A stretch of 64,000 nt of DNA, from the NCBI GenBank assembly GCA_013398055.1, contig VZRS01000224.1:558001-622000 (forward strand), given 5' to 3'. The notes under the pieces are model-generated. The model had not been told where the DNA came from, made no database searches, and saw only the letters and a list, made by a program, of their open reading frames with translations. A program made the translations under genes and the position numbers. Origin of the DNA: Ifrita kowaldi (lineage: Eukaryota; Chordata; Aves; Passeriformes; Cinclosomatidae). Of this stretch, positions 1 through 11,868 are shown one piece after another. Each line of letters opens with the position of its first letter. Positions within the stretch are counted from its first letter, which is position 1.

Positions 1-858
1 CTTAGATTTTCTGTACCTCCAAGAGCGAGACCACAGGGCCACAGAGGGCCACAGCCAGGTTAACTATCACCTATATCAGTGCCAATACTGTGTTTTATAA
101 GTCCATTTATTTCTATGAGCACAATACAGGCATGATGTACCATCAACACAGTGTACACCAAATATATAGACACTTGCTAGGATTTCAAAGCCAAGGAAGC
201 TACGTGACACTAGCTAGGAAAAAACAAAAGACAAAAATGTACATGAAAAACATGAGATTTTTAAATGAAGTTTGTTGAATGGACCTTCATCCCTCTGGTA
301 AAATCATCTGGGAAACCAAGACAGCCAACAGGTTTGTCTAGAATCTATCTATTCTCAAAGGCGAAAGAAAGGCAACAATAAGAAGGCACCACAGTGTTAT
401 TTAAAAAAAAAAGCAAATAGCCGTCAGGATAAATGATAGCTTCATTTATCAACTTCATTTACCACAATGTAAAAAGTTGTGAAGTGTAGAAAATAAGGGA
501 AGAAACAAATATCAGTTTAAAAAATTCAGAGATAGCTGGGACAACTATTTTTGGTGATCCAGACAAATTCTAATACTGCTTTACAAAACTGATGCTGCAC
601 GCTTTCTATTCCAACAGATGGAAAACAAGTGTTTGACAAATATAAGGGTTCCATATTTGTAAATAAACATTTCTGTTTTCCACAAATATGAAACATATAT
701 ATGCGTATGCACATATACAGCTCATGAAGAAGAAGCATTTCGCAAGTTCACCAGTGACACAGGAGGCCAACAGGGAGCCCTCGCTGAAGAGAAATGTTTC
801 AAAGTCAGGATGCCCTTAAAACTAGGGCTTCTCCTCTGCTCTCCTTAAGCACTCTCAG
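1..858. other. Unannotated AT-rich sequence
   Basis: No repeat, exon or RNA gene recognised; short ORFs only. Confidence 0.5.
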
Positions 859-1143
859 ACCTCTGGCCTTCACAAGAAGCCTGTGCAATCACATCAGTAA
901 CGCAAAACCAGCAAAGCAGGAGGACCCATGAATAACCTGAGTGACCTAACTGCAGACCCAGGTGCTATCACAGAAAAGCTGGTAAAGGTTGCAATTAATA
1001 AAATATCAGAGGTCAGGGAAATAATCAGTCTTTCAAACCAGTCCCACAAAACATTGGCCATTGCACATACAAAAGCCTACATCTTTTGTTCACGAAAGGT
1101 GAGGGAAAACCTGCATTATGCCAATGCCAGACTGAATGAATGA
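859..1143 (+). CDS. Candidate coding exon or 71-codon ORF (ATG at 928)
   Basis: A pyrimidine tract (CTTCTCCTCTGCTCTCC) ends in CTCTCAG at 858. An ATG at 928 opens a 71-codon frame ending at TGA (1141-1143). The product would be largely helical and hydrophilic, beginning MNNLSDLTADPGAITEKLVK and later containing INKISEVREIISL. A strong donor-like site, CGAAAG|GTGAGG, interrupts the frame in phase 0 at 1098, so the exon might end there after 57 codons. I recognise no domain. The region is AT-rich, where a 71-codon ORF can occur by chance. Confidence 0.2.
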
Positions 1144-4100
1144 CAGTGCAGCCGAGGTGAGCACCACGTACCACTGCTAAGGTGTGCTCATCAAAGGGAT
1201 TAAAAGCATGGGAATCATCTGTAGTGCAGCAAGCCCTGAGGAAGGCTGCTGTGATTCGTGGTGGACAGGTATCCCCTTTACAATTATTCACTGTGGGCTC
1301 TAATGCAGGGACCAGGAATGCAACGCTGCAGGGACACAGGCACCGCACAGCCAAAACGGTCTGAGGAAAGGCTGTCCTCAAATGCAGAGCAAGAGCAGGT
1401 TATTGCAAGGAAAACATGAATCACAATTATAGGCAAAGTTTATTAAACTGAAAAAAAAAAAGAATAAAATTGGAGTAATAAAGTAGCAGTTCATCCATAC
1501 AATGCCAGAATGACTAATAGCTCAAAATTTTATTCTGCAGCTATAGTAAAGAGAGACTAAGGGGTGTTTATTTTTTTTTTCAGCCAGTGGGAATAATTAT
1601 GATCAGTAGGACAAAAAATGTTAATCACTCGTTTCCTGTTTAACAGACAGCCTGCTTCACCTCTGCCACTCTCCACTGTTACACCCAATTCATCACAGAC
1701 TACAGCACTGTTTATAGAAAGCTTTCCCCTCCAGCTTTTTTTCTTTCTAAAACTAAGCTGCCTTTCATTGACATTTGTTAGCTCTAATGAAGAGGTACAA
1801 ATGTGTATACATGCTAAATATATCAATGCTAATTAGACCAGCAGATCATCTTAAAAGGAACACTGGAAATATATTCTTACCAATTAGAAGCAATAAGGTC
1901 AGAAGTAGGCTAAGGTCTTAAGTGCAAATTACAGAGGTGAAAACACATTGTAGTCTGAAAACAGGGTTGATTTTTTGCATTGGCCTTTGAGTGCACACAG
2001 AAAACTTCCAAGAAAAAAACCAAAATCAAAAACCCCAGATATGATTACTGAAAAAGCTTTAACTGGTTGAGTGAAACAACTGTAAAGATCCCTGCCTGAG
2101 AAGCCACATAAGTTTTAAAGACTAAAATCCCTGCATAATGACCAAAGCAGACCCTTGCCACTTCTCTAGGTAAAGGCACAAGCAAACCTAGACCTATATG
2201 TTTGGTTTCAGCTGGATACTTCACTAGGAAGCTGCAGATCTTCATTTTCATGAATTAAGACTACTTGCTTCCACAAAACCACCAATAACCTAAAGGGCTG
2301 GAATGATCATCAGCACCTGATGGATTTACAAGCAATGTGCTGCCCACAACAGTTGAAAATGAGTTAAAACTGAGGCAGGTAAATTAGCAAAGCAGGATGT
2401 ACTGGAGACATGGGCTAAGTCCATGACACTTGCCCCATCCACCGTGCTGCCCATGGGCTGGCCGTGCCTGGAGAAGCTCGAGGGCTGTCTGTATTTCTTA
2501 CCTTGGGAAGCAACATACCAAAGAGGATGTACAGATCCAACAGTATAAAAAGTTGTGTTGACTGAGCCTTTGCATAGAATATTTTTTAAAAAAAGGAAAT
2601 ACATCTCCTTATTACACTTGTATTAGCATAGTAGAGGCAGTCTTTTCATTTAGCAAGGAAAGGACTAAAGGACTCACATTCTGTGGTCATGGATGTCAGT
2701 GAATACCAGTTTTTCAGAAACAAAGAGTCAATGAAAGCAGCAAGCTTCCTTTGCAGCAGGGTTAGCTGTGCCCCACAGGAAATCCCTGACTTGAGGAAAC
2801 TGCAAGTCTTGTGGAAAGAAGGGCAAAGCCTTTTATTTACAAGCTGCAGGATATCTTAGGCTACATCTCACTATGCATTTGATCTTTATTTTGATTACAG
2901 CAAGTATAAGGATATAATAGCAAAATTTTAGTACAGTCCCCAAAACAAAAAGAAAATTAAAACAGAGTTAACTGGAATTTTTTGTTTAGTTTAGGGCATC
3001 TTTAGAAACTATTTAGTGCATCTAGTGGTTAAGATGCTGAAGGTTTCATATTCGTAAGGGGACAGTGTCAGCTTAAAAGTAACAACCATCCTACGGATTT
3101 CACCTAGTGCTGTAAATATCTAATGTTGATATAGTAAACAAGAGAAACTGAGGAAAGAAGCAAGGGACATTTCTCTTTCCCTTAGTTTCTTTTGCATCTA
3201 AATACAGTCCAGTACATACAGTCACTGTTTTACTATTTATGTTTCGCCTAGCCGATTTACTGTTTATCTGTCTCATACATAAAAAGAAAATAAAATATAA
3301 TTTTCCTGTTAACAAAGTAGTAGCAGAAAATAATTGATTTCTTATGTTTTTATTAAAATAGCTTAAATGGGATAATATTTAAGTTCTCTTTAAATTCCTG
3401 TGTATCTGCAAATATGTAAAGGATATTGCTTTTTACAGTCAATATTTGTTCATTTTTCTTTGTGTTCTGTTTCTATACTCCAAATTCACAAGAAGCAATT
3501 ATATATTTTCAATTATTGCTCTTTGTACATCCCAAAGAGGCACCACATAAACTAGGTATTATGTTTCTCCCCAGCTTCTTAAACACAGTTTGCCTTGGTA
3601 CTTATTTTCCTCCACCACAGAAGCAGGTCAGACCACCAGCACACTCTCTTCAGGAGAGCTCTTTCCAATTCAAGTTTGCTTCCACAGCCTAGCAGATTTT
3701 ATGTAACACAACTTACTACTCCAAAGCCAGCAAAAAACCCTCATCCAAATTTCAATATAGCCTTTGGCTATATTCGAGTGTGCACTGCCCCTCTCCACTG
3801 TCCGGCCAGTTGCAGCCACCCTCTTTCAAAAGGTGAGGTTTATACTTAAAAGGGATTTTAGTTGATTTTCTTGGGACTCGCAGGACTCCTGATGGGTGGT
3901 TGCACTGCTCATGCCAACATCTTCCTCTCAGACTCTGCATTCTGTGATGTTCTTCAGGCTGCAGCTCAAGAAACGTTGGCACTCATCACTGGTTTTTATG
4001 ACATCTGTTCAATATTATAAAGCCAGAGCCATCCAATCTTGCAAAACATGTAGCACCAACTCTGAACAGTCACCCCCAGACACGCTCACAATTTTCAGTA

Positions 4101-4739
4101 GGCTATGAGAGGCAGAGTACCGTTTCTCAGAGCAAGATGGGCACCCAGAGGAGGGAAATCTAAAGGGCAATTTCTTCCCTCACACTCATTTTGGAAGCAT
4201 TCCTAGTCCCTCACTACTGTAGGCTGTGCTCTGTACTTAACAGACCCTTATTAAATCAAAGAACTATTTACAATCTACATACTGGCAAGTTCACATTCCC
4301 ATAGAATGTCATCTGGCAACAGTGACTTAAACCATCAGCTCTCTATTTATTTGCTTTCCTCCTTCACAAACAAGAAAAGTAAAAAGGACAAGAAAAAGCC
4401 ATGTTTTTAAAGACAAGAATTAACAGAGTAAAGCCTAAGAGCTCTGATGCACCAGCACTCATCGCAATACCCAAACATGGGGTTCTTTTTATGCAGTAAA
4501 ATATTACAATGAGGACCGTGAAAAGAAAGATTAGCAGCACCACTGTGGCTTAAGATCTTTTACACATACACCTGTTGCTAGAGGTGCAGGACCACACCGG
4601 ACACAAAATAACACAGCTTCCAGAGTGGGACACTTGTGCAAAAATTAGCTTTGTTAGACATTTGGGGTGCTAGATTTCTCCTGCTAACTAGGTCGAATTA
4701 ATCACCCCTCATTACTATTTCTTTCCATTTGATATACAC
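1144..4739. other. Intron-like or intergenic sequence
   Basis: AT-rich single-copy DNA with a short poly-A and poly-T run near 1450 and 1570. Apart from the possible exon at 2502-2561 I see nothing. Confidence 0.5.
2502..2561 (-). CDS. Candidate short exon (60 nt), hydrophobic peptide
   Basis: The donor TTCCCAAG|GTAAGAAAT is excellent. The acceptor AAAGGCTCAG|TCAAC is weak, interrupted by an A-rich stretch. The phase-0 open frame reads STQLFILLDLYILFGMLLPK, which would be a membrane-spanning stretch. Only the donor is persuasive. Confidence 0.14.
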
Positions 4740-5076
4740 AAGGAAACTGGCTTTACCACGGCTGCTCAGAGATCAGACCTCATTCATTCTCCCACTGCCT
4801 TGCACAGAGCCTGACACAAGGAAGCTCGGGGCACAAGGGGGCTTTTACCAGGTGGAACAGGAGGTGTCCCAGGAAGGACATTGTATCACTCTTATCAGTT
4901 CAGAAAACAAAACACTGTTTTTGAAAAGCCTCCCCTCCTCCGTGCTAATCCCTCAAACCCAAAAAGCTCTTATCAACTTCCAGATTAGGCTCCCTCCTCC
5001 TGGAGGCCACAGTCTTCACGTGGTGCAAACTTCACCATCATTGCCCCAACCCCCTGGAGGAGAAGCCCATGTGTAA
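4740..5076 (+). CDS. Possible terminal exon: about 112-codon open frame without ATG
   Basis: A frame with no internal methionine stays open from before 4729 to TAA at 5074-5076. It reads KLALPRLLRDQTSFILPLPC near the start, RLPPPGGHSLHVV later, and is proline-rich at the end. The pyrimidine-rich stretch TTACTATTTCTTTCC precedes a possible acceptor at ACACAAG|GAAAC (4740). ATTAAA occurs at 5231. With no ATG, it would have to be spliced to be translated. The opposite strand is also open (ATG at 5232, 64 codons), which suggests GC-driven openness. Confidence 0.15.
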
Positions 5077-6314
5077 CTGGGCAGCCCGAGCCTGCCAGCC
5101 TCGATATTCAGATGTAAGGTCTGCAACAGTCAGATTCCCCATCACGAAGCCTGCCAGGGGCCTCCCATCCCTCCCATGCTTTTGCCCAAAGATGAGGAAG
5201 GATCTTCTCTCCAGCTTTCCCCAGATATGCATTAAAGCACATTAAGGCAAAAGCACAGCTGACACTGGGAGCTAAAACGCCCTAAATCAATTCAAAGGGG
5301 TGCAACAAGGAAGTCTTAAGTTACTCTACAGGGACTTGCTCAGTATTTGTCTCCTGACAGCTTTTGCTTCTTTCAAGTACTGCCATTTAGTTCTTCCTCC
5401 TGCAGACAGTGAGAGAGAGAAACAACACAGAGCCCTGTGCAGCTCCAAAGATGTGCAAACTCTTTAACTGAGCTGGTCAGAATAGGGCACTCGTTTCAAA
5501 AAAATTAATAAAAAAAAAAATTTACAGGACATTAACTCACGTCAGATTAAAAATAGCAGGAATGTCAGCAGTAGGAGCTGTCATTTGCAATAGCTATCAA
5601 GACACAGGAAGTTACTTATTCTGTGGGTCACATAAAGCCCTCTTTAAAAACAAGGATGAAACAGAAAAAAGAAAGCATGTTTACTGAAGCATGTTTTCCA
5701 ATATTATTTATCTAACCAATTTTGTTTATGAAATTTTATAATAATTTGTCATTGATACATATTTGGGTTTATGTCCACAGATATGTTAAACTGCTGGCAA
5801 CTGCAGGAGACAATGAAGCCTTCACTGCTAGTGCTTAATTTTTTTGATTATTTTCAGTTTTGAAGATATTGCAGCGAATTTTCCCGCATTTTCATTTGGT
5901 TTTAAAAAGAAATTAAAGTCTTCCCCCGGAAAGTCAGGTGTTTTCAAGTATTTTGTTTGTTGATTGTTCATGTAATCATAAATTACGCAGCATATTTGGC
6001 AGGCCATGCCTTTCTCTGTTAAAACATTTGGTTTTACTTTTTCAGTTATTGTTTAGATCCTGGTCATAACATGCTCCAGGTTGTTTTGAACAGCAAAGAG
6101 GAAATAAGCAATATTTTAACTTATATCACACTGTAACAATATTAAATGCCTACGCAGCAATATGCTGCCTATTCAGTATTTTCCACTTTCTTCCTGTCCA
6201 CTGCTGGCTTACAACAGCAAGATAATTCACAATTTTACAGTTTGCAACCTGTAAAGCACAGACTCACAAGCATGCTCAGAACAAAACACAAAAAGGAGCA
6301 AGAAATAGGACGTC

Positions 6315-6335
6315 AAAAAAAAAAAAAAAAAAAAA
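6315..6335. repeat. Poly-A tract (21 A)
   Basis: The longest homopolymer in the window. No recognisable retrocopy lies immediately upstream, so it is called a simple repeat and not a poly-A tail. Confidence 0.97.
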
Positions 6336-7275
6336 GAGGGGCTGAATATAAAGTAAACATATTTGCTGAAGGCTGGTTTTGAAATCATAGGTAAGCCAAC
6401 AAAGCTCTTCTGAAGCCAGCTCACATGCACCCAGGCATTGCAGGTGACACAGTTGGATGAGGCAGAGCCCCAGCAAGGCTCTGTTTGCCTACATTCACCC
6501 TGACACCACGGCAGAGAGTTAGGAAAGAGACTTTGAACTACGTGCCATCACTGCTGCTCAGCAGGATCACAATCTGCAGTGGATGTGATTACTAAACCCA
6601 TCGTGACCCCTAAGAAAATGCCCTCTGGATTAGGAAAAAAGAGAGTAATCGTTCCAAACACCACACAATTCATACAAAACAGCCTCTGTGACAAAGTAGA
6701 AATTACAGAACTACATTTCAAAAATTTCTCAAGGCTTTTTTTTCTATAGGTTTAACTTAAACATTGTATTTCAAGCATTCAATTATCATGGAGAAGGATT
6801 TTCATCCCTCCTCCATTCGTGAAGTCTTAGGAATTCCTCATTTACCTAGGAAAGAGAGGGAGATGAAGAAAAGAAGAACATCTCTTCGAAGACTGGCTTT
6901 GTAAAAAAAGGTACTTCCAAAACTCAGTTTTGGAACAATGAGTGAAGGATCTGGGCCTAGTACCTTGAAGATATCTACATACTAATCACAATTTTAAGGC
7001 AGTTTAATAGCTCTTAGACAGTCTTTCTAATGAAATTCTCAAGGCATCAGAGATGTTTAGGACCTACCACTTTAAAACACATTCCTCAAATAATGGAAAC
7101 TGGCAAAGCAGCCATGGGCTCAATCCTCCTTTTTCCTCCTCTGTCAATTATTCAAGGACCCCACATTCACTCATCCACTGCTGTCTACTTCCTTCAATGC
7201 CAAGCATTTCTGGGGCATCTGATAAGGAAGTGCAGAGTTATCTTGCTCAAAGTTTTCGTAACAACAGCAGCCATC

Positions 7276-7296
7276 CCACACACACACATATATATT
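7276..7296. repeat. CA/TA dinucleotide microsatellite
   Basis: A short (CA)n run passes into (TA)n. Confidence 0.9.
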
Positions 7297-9410
7297 CAAC
7301 ATGTTTGACTGATTTTCCAAGAAGAGTAGTAGCTGAGTAATTTTGACAAGGAAAAAATACAAATCTCTGTGTTCCACATCTCTTTTAAAAAATTAAGTAA
7401 TATTTTAAACTGAAAAGATGGGGATTTTTTTCTAATTCTCACCTATTTCTGTCTATTTTTGTGTTAAGTTTTTAAATGTGAGAACATTCAAGACTGAGTG
7501 TAATCAACCAAAATATTAAGATTCATATTCACCTCTGAGGAGAATTGAAGTCTGTGATTTGTACAAATCCCCCGGCAGTGATTTCTGTGCAGTGTGGTTG
7601 GCCAACAAACACCACAGAAATGCTGTTTGAAGCTGATTTAAAGGCCTTTTTACCTTTAGAAAGAAGTTGCCAGAGAGCAGCAGTGACAAGGCACTTGCCT
7701 CCTTGTCACAGCTAAAGGCACACCACAACTTTTGCATCAGCTTGCTTGACTTCTCTACACTGCCATAGAGGCTGCCCACTTCTCAAACAGCCCAGACCAT
7801 GTGGATTTCCAATTTTTTTAATCAAGTCCATTGACAAACTCACATCCTTTCTACTCTAGCTGTTCACAGTTTGTAGCCCACATACTCCTCAGGGCTCCAA
7901 AATACTTCTAAAATCCTTCAGAAGGCAGCCAGGGGAGGTAGTGGCAGTCAAATGTCCTCTGTCTGTTTGCACTGGCTTTCCTGTAATCCCGGCTTAAACA
8001 CACGTGCACCACAGGAAGAAAACAGACAATTTTAAATTGCTGACTCTAGAAAAAGAGTAAGAACCATCTAAGATTAAACCTGGCCCCCAGACTTTGTCAA
8101 AAGGCTGATTTAAAGGATAAAGCCGGAAAAGATTAACTCAAGTACGATGTCAAAGTACACTCAAACAGCAACAGCTTCTTGACAAACACTGAGGGGTTGT
8201 AAAAAACAGAACATTTTAGGGGAGGATTCATAACCCTGCAGTCTGTGCCTGAAGGAAAGCTCTCCCAGCCCAGGTTCTGGCACCTGGTAAACGCCAGCAA
8301 ATAGTTCTGGCTGTAGTGATGCAGCACAACTCACTGAGCCCATAACCAGAAATGCAGACAACCCAGGTGACTTCAGAGTAAAAAAACCCTCCGAGAGACA
8401 CACTGTCCAAAGGAGAAGGTGGCATTGCCATTCTTCCATGCACCATGGGACCAGCCAGTTTTCCTTTCATCTGACAGCAGTCAGGGAGAGATGCAGTAGC
8501 GAAGAAGTGCACAGTTCATCCATCAGCAATGTTAGCAAGGTACAGGGAAAGAGATGGATGCTTTGGCTGCCTCCTCTCACCCTTGCTATGAGGGGCAAAA
8601 GGCTTTTGGAATTATTCCTATGAAAGACCTATCAGCTCCTCACACTGAGGGACCAAACAAGAACAGGTCACAGGTCAAGAAGCTCTACCAGTTTGTGGCT
8701 GTCTTCCCAAGAGAGTGAAAAGACATGATAGGAATAACCCCAACTAACACTGTTAACAGAGCTTCAAAGACCATAGCTTTAAAGACCGTGGCTTGTATTG
8801 TACAGCAGTTTTATCACAGCTGCTTGACAAGCCACTGTAGAGGGAAGGAGGATTGACTGCCAAACCAGGAAATGCTTCCCTGAACACTCTGGGTTGTCCA
8901 GCTCCTCTGAGGCAGGCAGCCATAGGCTTACGGGGTCGCAGGAGCACCTGCCTCAGGTAGGGAGTCTGCCAGTCAAGCTGCTTCTGCTCCAGATGAAATG
9001 AGGAACTTGCAACCTCAGCAGCAGCTTGAAAATAGGAAAGCTGCAGCTTCAGACAACCAGAGAGCACCCCATGAGAGCTTCAGCTGAACACAATCCCGAC
9101 TCCCAAGCACCACCCTCTAAGAAACTCAGCCAATGCAACGACAGTTTCCCCATACAGAAGACACTGCTCCACACGTCAGCTGCCATCCCCTGAACCTGCC
9201 CGCTACTGGACTCAAGCCCATCACTGACCAAAATTTTCCTCCTCTTTCTCCTCCTGCCCATACCAAATTTAGCTTATTTCTATTAGAACGATGACATCTC
9301 CAACATCAAGACTGAACACTGGCACTTTCCTCAGTGAAAGAACAAATTTCCCCACACTAAAATGCTGCCAGTAAACAGGTTTCAATGACTCAATATACAG
9401 ACAAAACTTA

Positions 9411-9490
9411 CCTGACTCAAGTCAACAGAAACTTAACATTTATTTCTCTGTGTTCAATATACATTTTTCTATTGATGGCATTAAACTACT
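9411..9490 (-). other. Splice-donor-like site, probably noncoding if used
   Basis: On the minus strand GACTTGAGTCAG|GTAAGTTTTG is a near-perfect donor, but all three frames before it contain stops within 60 bases. If used, it ends an untranslated or noncoding exon. The site lies about 20 bases outside the CR1 copy at 9511. Confidence 0.18.
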
Positions 9491-9510
9491 AAAATTAATG
9501 TTGCTAGTTA

Positions 9511-9867
9511 GAAAAGGCTCCAGGGAGGCCTCATTGCAGCCTTTCAGTACCTAAAGGGAGCTTTTAAAAAAGGTGGAGAGTGACATTTTACGCAAGCAGA
9601 TAGTGGTAAAACAAGGGGGAACAGTTTTAAACTAAGAGAAGAGATTTAGATTAGATGTTAGGAAGAAATTCTTTACCCAGAGGGTGGTAAGGCTCTAGAA
9701 CAGGTTGCTCAGGAAAACTGTGGATGTCCCATCCCTCAAGTGTTCAAGGCCAGACTGGATGGTGCCCTGGGCAACCTGATCTAGTGGGTAGCATCCATGC
9801 TGATGGCAGGGGTGGTTGGAACTAGAAGACCATTAAGGTCCTTTCCAACCCTTCTATGATTCTATGA
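9511..9867 (+). mobile_element. CR1 LINE, 5'-truncated 3' end
   Basis: About 360 bases of CR1 3' region are recognisable by the blocks TTTAGATTAGATGTTAGGAAG, GGTTGCTCAGGAAAACTGTGG, and the terminal TTCTATGATTCTATGA. Only the 3' end is present, with no reverse transcriptase; CR1 copies in birds are typically truncated at the 5' end. The tail is nearly intact, so this is one of the younger copies here. Confidence 0.96.
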
Positions 9868-11100
9868 CAGTTCTACTGTATGAAGATTTGCTCTGCTTTG
9901 GTTCAATTTTCCCTTTGCCTACATTATGCTTAAATCTTGTTGCTTCCTTTTTTTTTTTCCTGAAGATTAGTTTATTATCCATTCTACAAGCCCCAAGGTA
10001 AGAGAAAAGGCAGTAAAAGCAACATAAAGAGTACCTGTGAAGATTAAAGACCATAATGACAATGGCAAGTCACACACACAGAGGAGGCTGACACCCTCAC
10101 TAATGTTTTGGTTTCCCTCCCAGATGCAGCTCTCCACAACGAGTTGGGACACAAAACCTGTGACACACAGTAAGCTGCCCTCCCTTATCTACAGCACCAT
10201 TGGAAACAGGCACTCCCACCAGCCTGATGCCTGCTTGGGGGTGGAAAGCTGGAAGGAGAAGAGGAGGGAGACAAAGAGGTGCCTGGCACCTTTGTTAGAG
10301 GTTCGGAAAACACCGCTTTCTCTTGGGCACAGAAGGAAGCAAACAGCAAGCGCCATCCCTGAGCCATGGCAGCACGCACGCACATGCACACGCATTTCCT
10401 CCGGCTTCACGAAAACAATGAAGTGTGGGGAGCCTGGCTCTTATATGAAGCACACACCAGCTATATATAAAATAAGGAAAGCAGCTGCTTCAAAAGCTCA
10501 GTCACGCTTTTATCAACAGGGCTTTAATTAGTACCCATCTGCTTCCTGTTTTACACTACAGAACTGACTTTCACCTGTTTCAGCAAAACACCCCTTCCCT
10601 CAAATGGAAGTGTGCACACACACACACACGAGCACACACGAAAAGTTCACAAACACCTTATGCTTAAGTAATTAACATCTGAAATCCTTGTTCTGAGTGT
10701 GTGGGCTACATGATTGCTTTCTTTAAAAAAAATTAGGCCTTGCCAGAGCTATCAGATTTCACAGCCAACACCTTTAAATCACACACCTTATATGTTTCAC
10801 CGTTTATTTTAACTCGTTGGCACTCGGGGACCCAAAGGACACCAGAGCCCTGTTGTACTGGCACTGCACTGCAGAGAGGCTGCCCAGAGGGCTCACAGTG
10901 GAAGCGTGGGCTTTTCCTGAGGTCCGTCACACACATGAAAGGATTTAAATAAACAATGGCAAGGCTGATAGTTTGAATCCATTCTTAACTCACCCCATTG
11001 TTTGAAGAGAAGAAACAACACGTAGAAGAAAAATATTACTGAGGGAGGAAATAGCTTCACCTTTGAATTTCCTGACATTTTTCCTCCCACGCTTTTCCCC
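9868..11100. other. Unannotated sequence
   Basis: A 164-codon plus-strand open frame (10037-10531) is present but has low-complexity composition, no domain and no splice context, so it is not called. A CA repeat lies at 10614. Confidence 0.5.
10614..10629. repeat. CA dinucleotide microsatellite
   Basis: About eight CA units, followed by interrupted CA-rich sequence to about 10640. Confidence 0.92.
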
Positions 11101-11114
11101 TTCACACGTCAATT

Positions 11115-11126
11115 ATTTATTTATTT
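11115..11126 (-). terminator. Candidate polyadenylation signal (AATAAATAAATAA)
   Basis: Read on the minus strand, tandem AATAAA hexamers occur about 540 bases downstream of the microprotein stop codon. A poly-A signal in that position would give an ordinary 3' untranslated region. AATAAA is common by chance in AT-rich DNA. Confidence 0.25.
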
Positions 11127-11658
11127 TGCAGGGAGAAGACAAGTGAAAGTTAAGTACACCAGCACAGCTACGTGCTGTCAGACCTGCCCACCTCTCCTGC
11201 ACAAAGGAGCTACCAGTGCTTGAAAGTTTGCCAGGAGCAAGGTATCCAGAGAGAAAAACAAGAGGAAGCAAAGCACTAGGAGCATGAATTCCTTGCCAAT
11301 GACTGAGCAAGGAGCACCACTTGCCTGCTCCTAGGTCCAGATATAGGAATGGGAAGAGGGGCAAGTGCCGAAAGGAGCAGTATTCATAAGGTCTCTACAT
11401 TAATTTTTTGGGTGTGCAAAGCCTTCTCAAATTCAAGGTTGCTCATCACAGAAAAGAGCTCTTCTTAGCACACCTTTAGCATCAGCCACCACCTACAATG
11501 CTTATTTTGCCAAAATAAACCTGGCAACCACACAACTCATGCTCCAGTTTTGGAGTGGGAGGAGATCATTCTCTTTGCAGCTAGAAACCTCATCTGCAAC
11601 AGCTGTCCCAGATGCACAAAGCTGACCTAACTCAATTAGAGTTTTCTTCCACAGCATC

Positions 11659-11793
11659 TTAGATCTGCTTCCTGAGTTTTTGGATCTGTCTGTCTTCAGG
11701 GTTCATGAGATTCACCAAAGACTGAAAAGTAAGAAAAAAAGTCATTCCAGTGAACAGAATTACAGCAGTTACCCCTTTGATGTAGCTACTCAT
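11659..11793 (-). CDS. Candidate 44-residue single-pass membrane microprotein
   Basis: I do not recognise this protein. The ATG at 11793-11791 lies in CCACCATGAG, close to the ideal Kozak context, and the frame runs 44 codons to TAA at 11661-11659. The predicted product starts MSSYIKG, has a hydrophobic stretch of about 20 residues (roughly residues 7-28, GVTAVILFTGMTFFLTF and on), and ends in a charged tail, NPEDRQIQKLRKQI. That layout resembles small mitochondrial or ER membrane assembly factors, but this is analogy only. Upstream on the same strand a strong pyrimidine tract ends in TTGCCAG|A at 11869, so the whole frame could sit in one terminal exon. AATAAATAAATAA lies about 540 bases downstream (11115-11126). 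A four-codon upstream ORF overlaps the start. A chance ORF of this length is possible; the combination of signals is the reason for calling it. Confidence 0.35.
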   Translation of the reverse strand: MSSYIKGVTAVILFTGMTFFLTFQSLVNLMNPEDRQIQKLRKQI

Positions 11794-11804
11794 GGTGGTA
11801 GCAT
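11790..11804 (-). promoter_or_regulatory. Upstream ORF overlapping the microprotein start
   Basis: An upstream ATG at 11804-11802 encodes M-L-P-P and stops at TGA (11792-11790), which overlaps the main ATG as ATGA. If transcribed, this stop-start overlap would favour leaky scanning or termination-reinitiation and lower translation of the 44-codon frame. Confidence 0.3.
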
Positions 11805-11868
11805 GAGCAGCCAGCCTACAGCATCCTCCCGTGCCCCCTACACGATCACCCAAGGGGAGACCACAGTT

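Larger units (their letters stand above)
5233..9410. other. Intron-like or intergenic sequence
   Basis: Contains an unusually repeat-free AT-rich stretch at 5690-6060 that has the look of conserved noncoding DNA, the poly-A at 6315 and the CA repeat at 7276. No gene is supported. Confidence 0.5.

Noticed and set aside
6315..6335. Poly-A run as the tail of a processed retrocopy
   Set aside because: No coding-like or transcript-like sequence upstream and no flanking target duplication could be seen.
10037..10531. 164-codon plus-strand open frame
   Set aside because: No domain, no splice context; composition looks non-coding.
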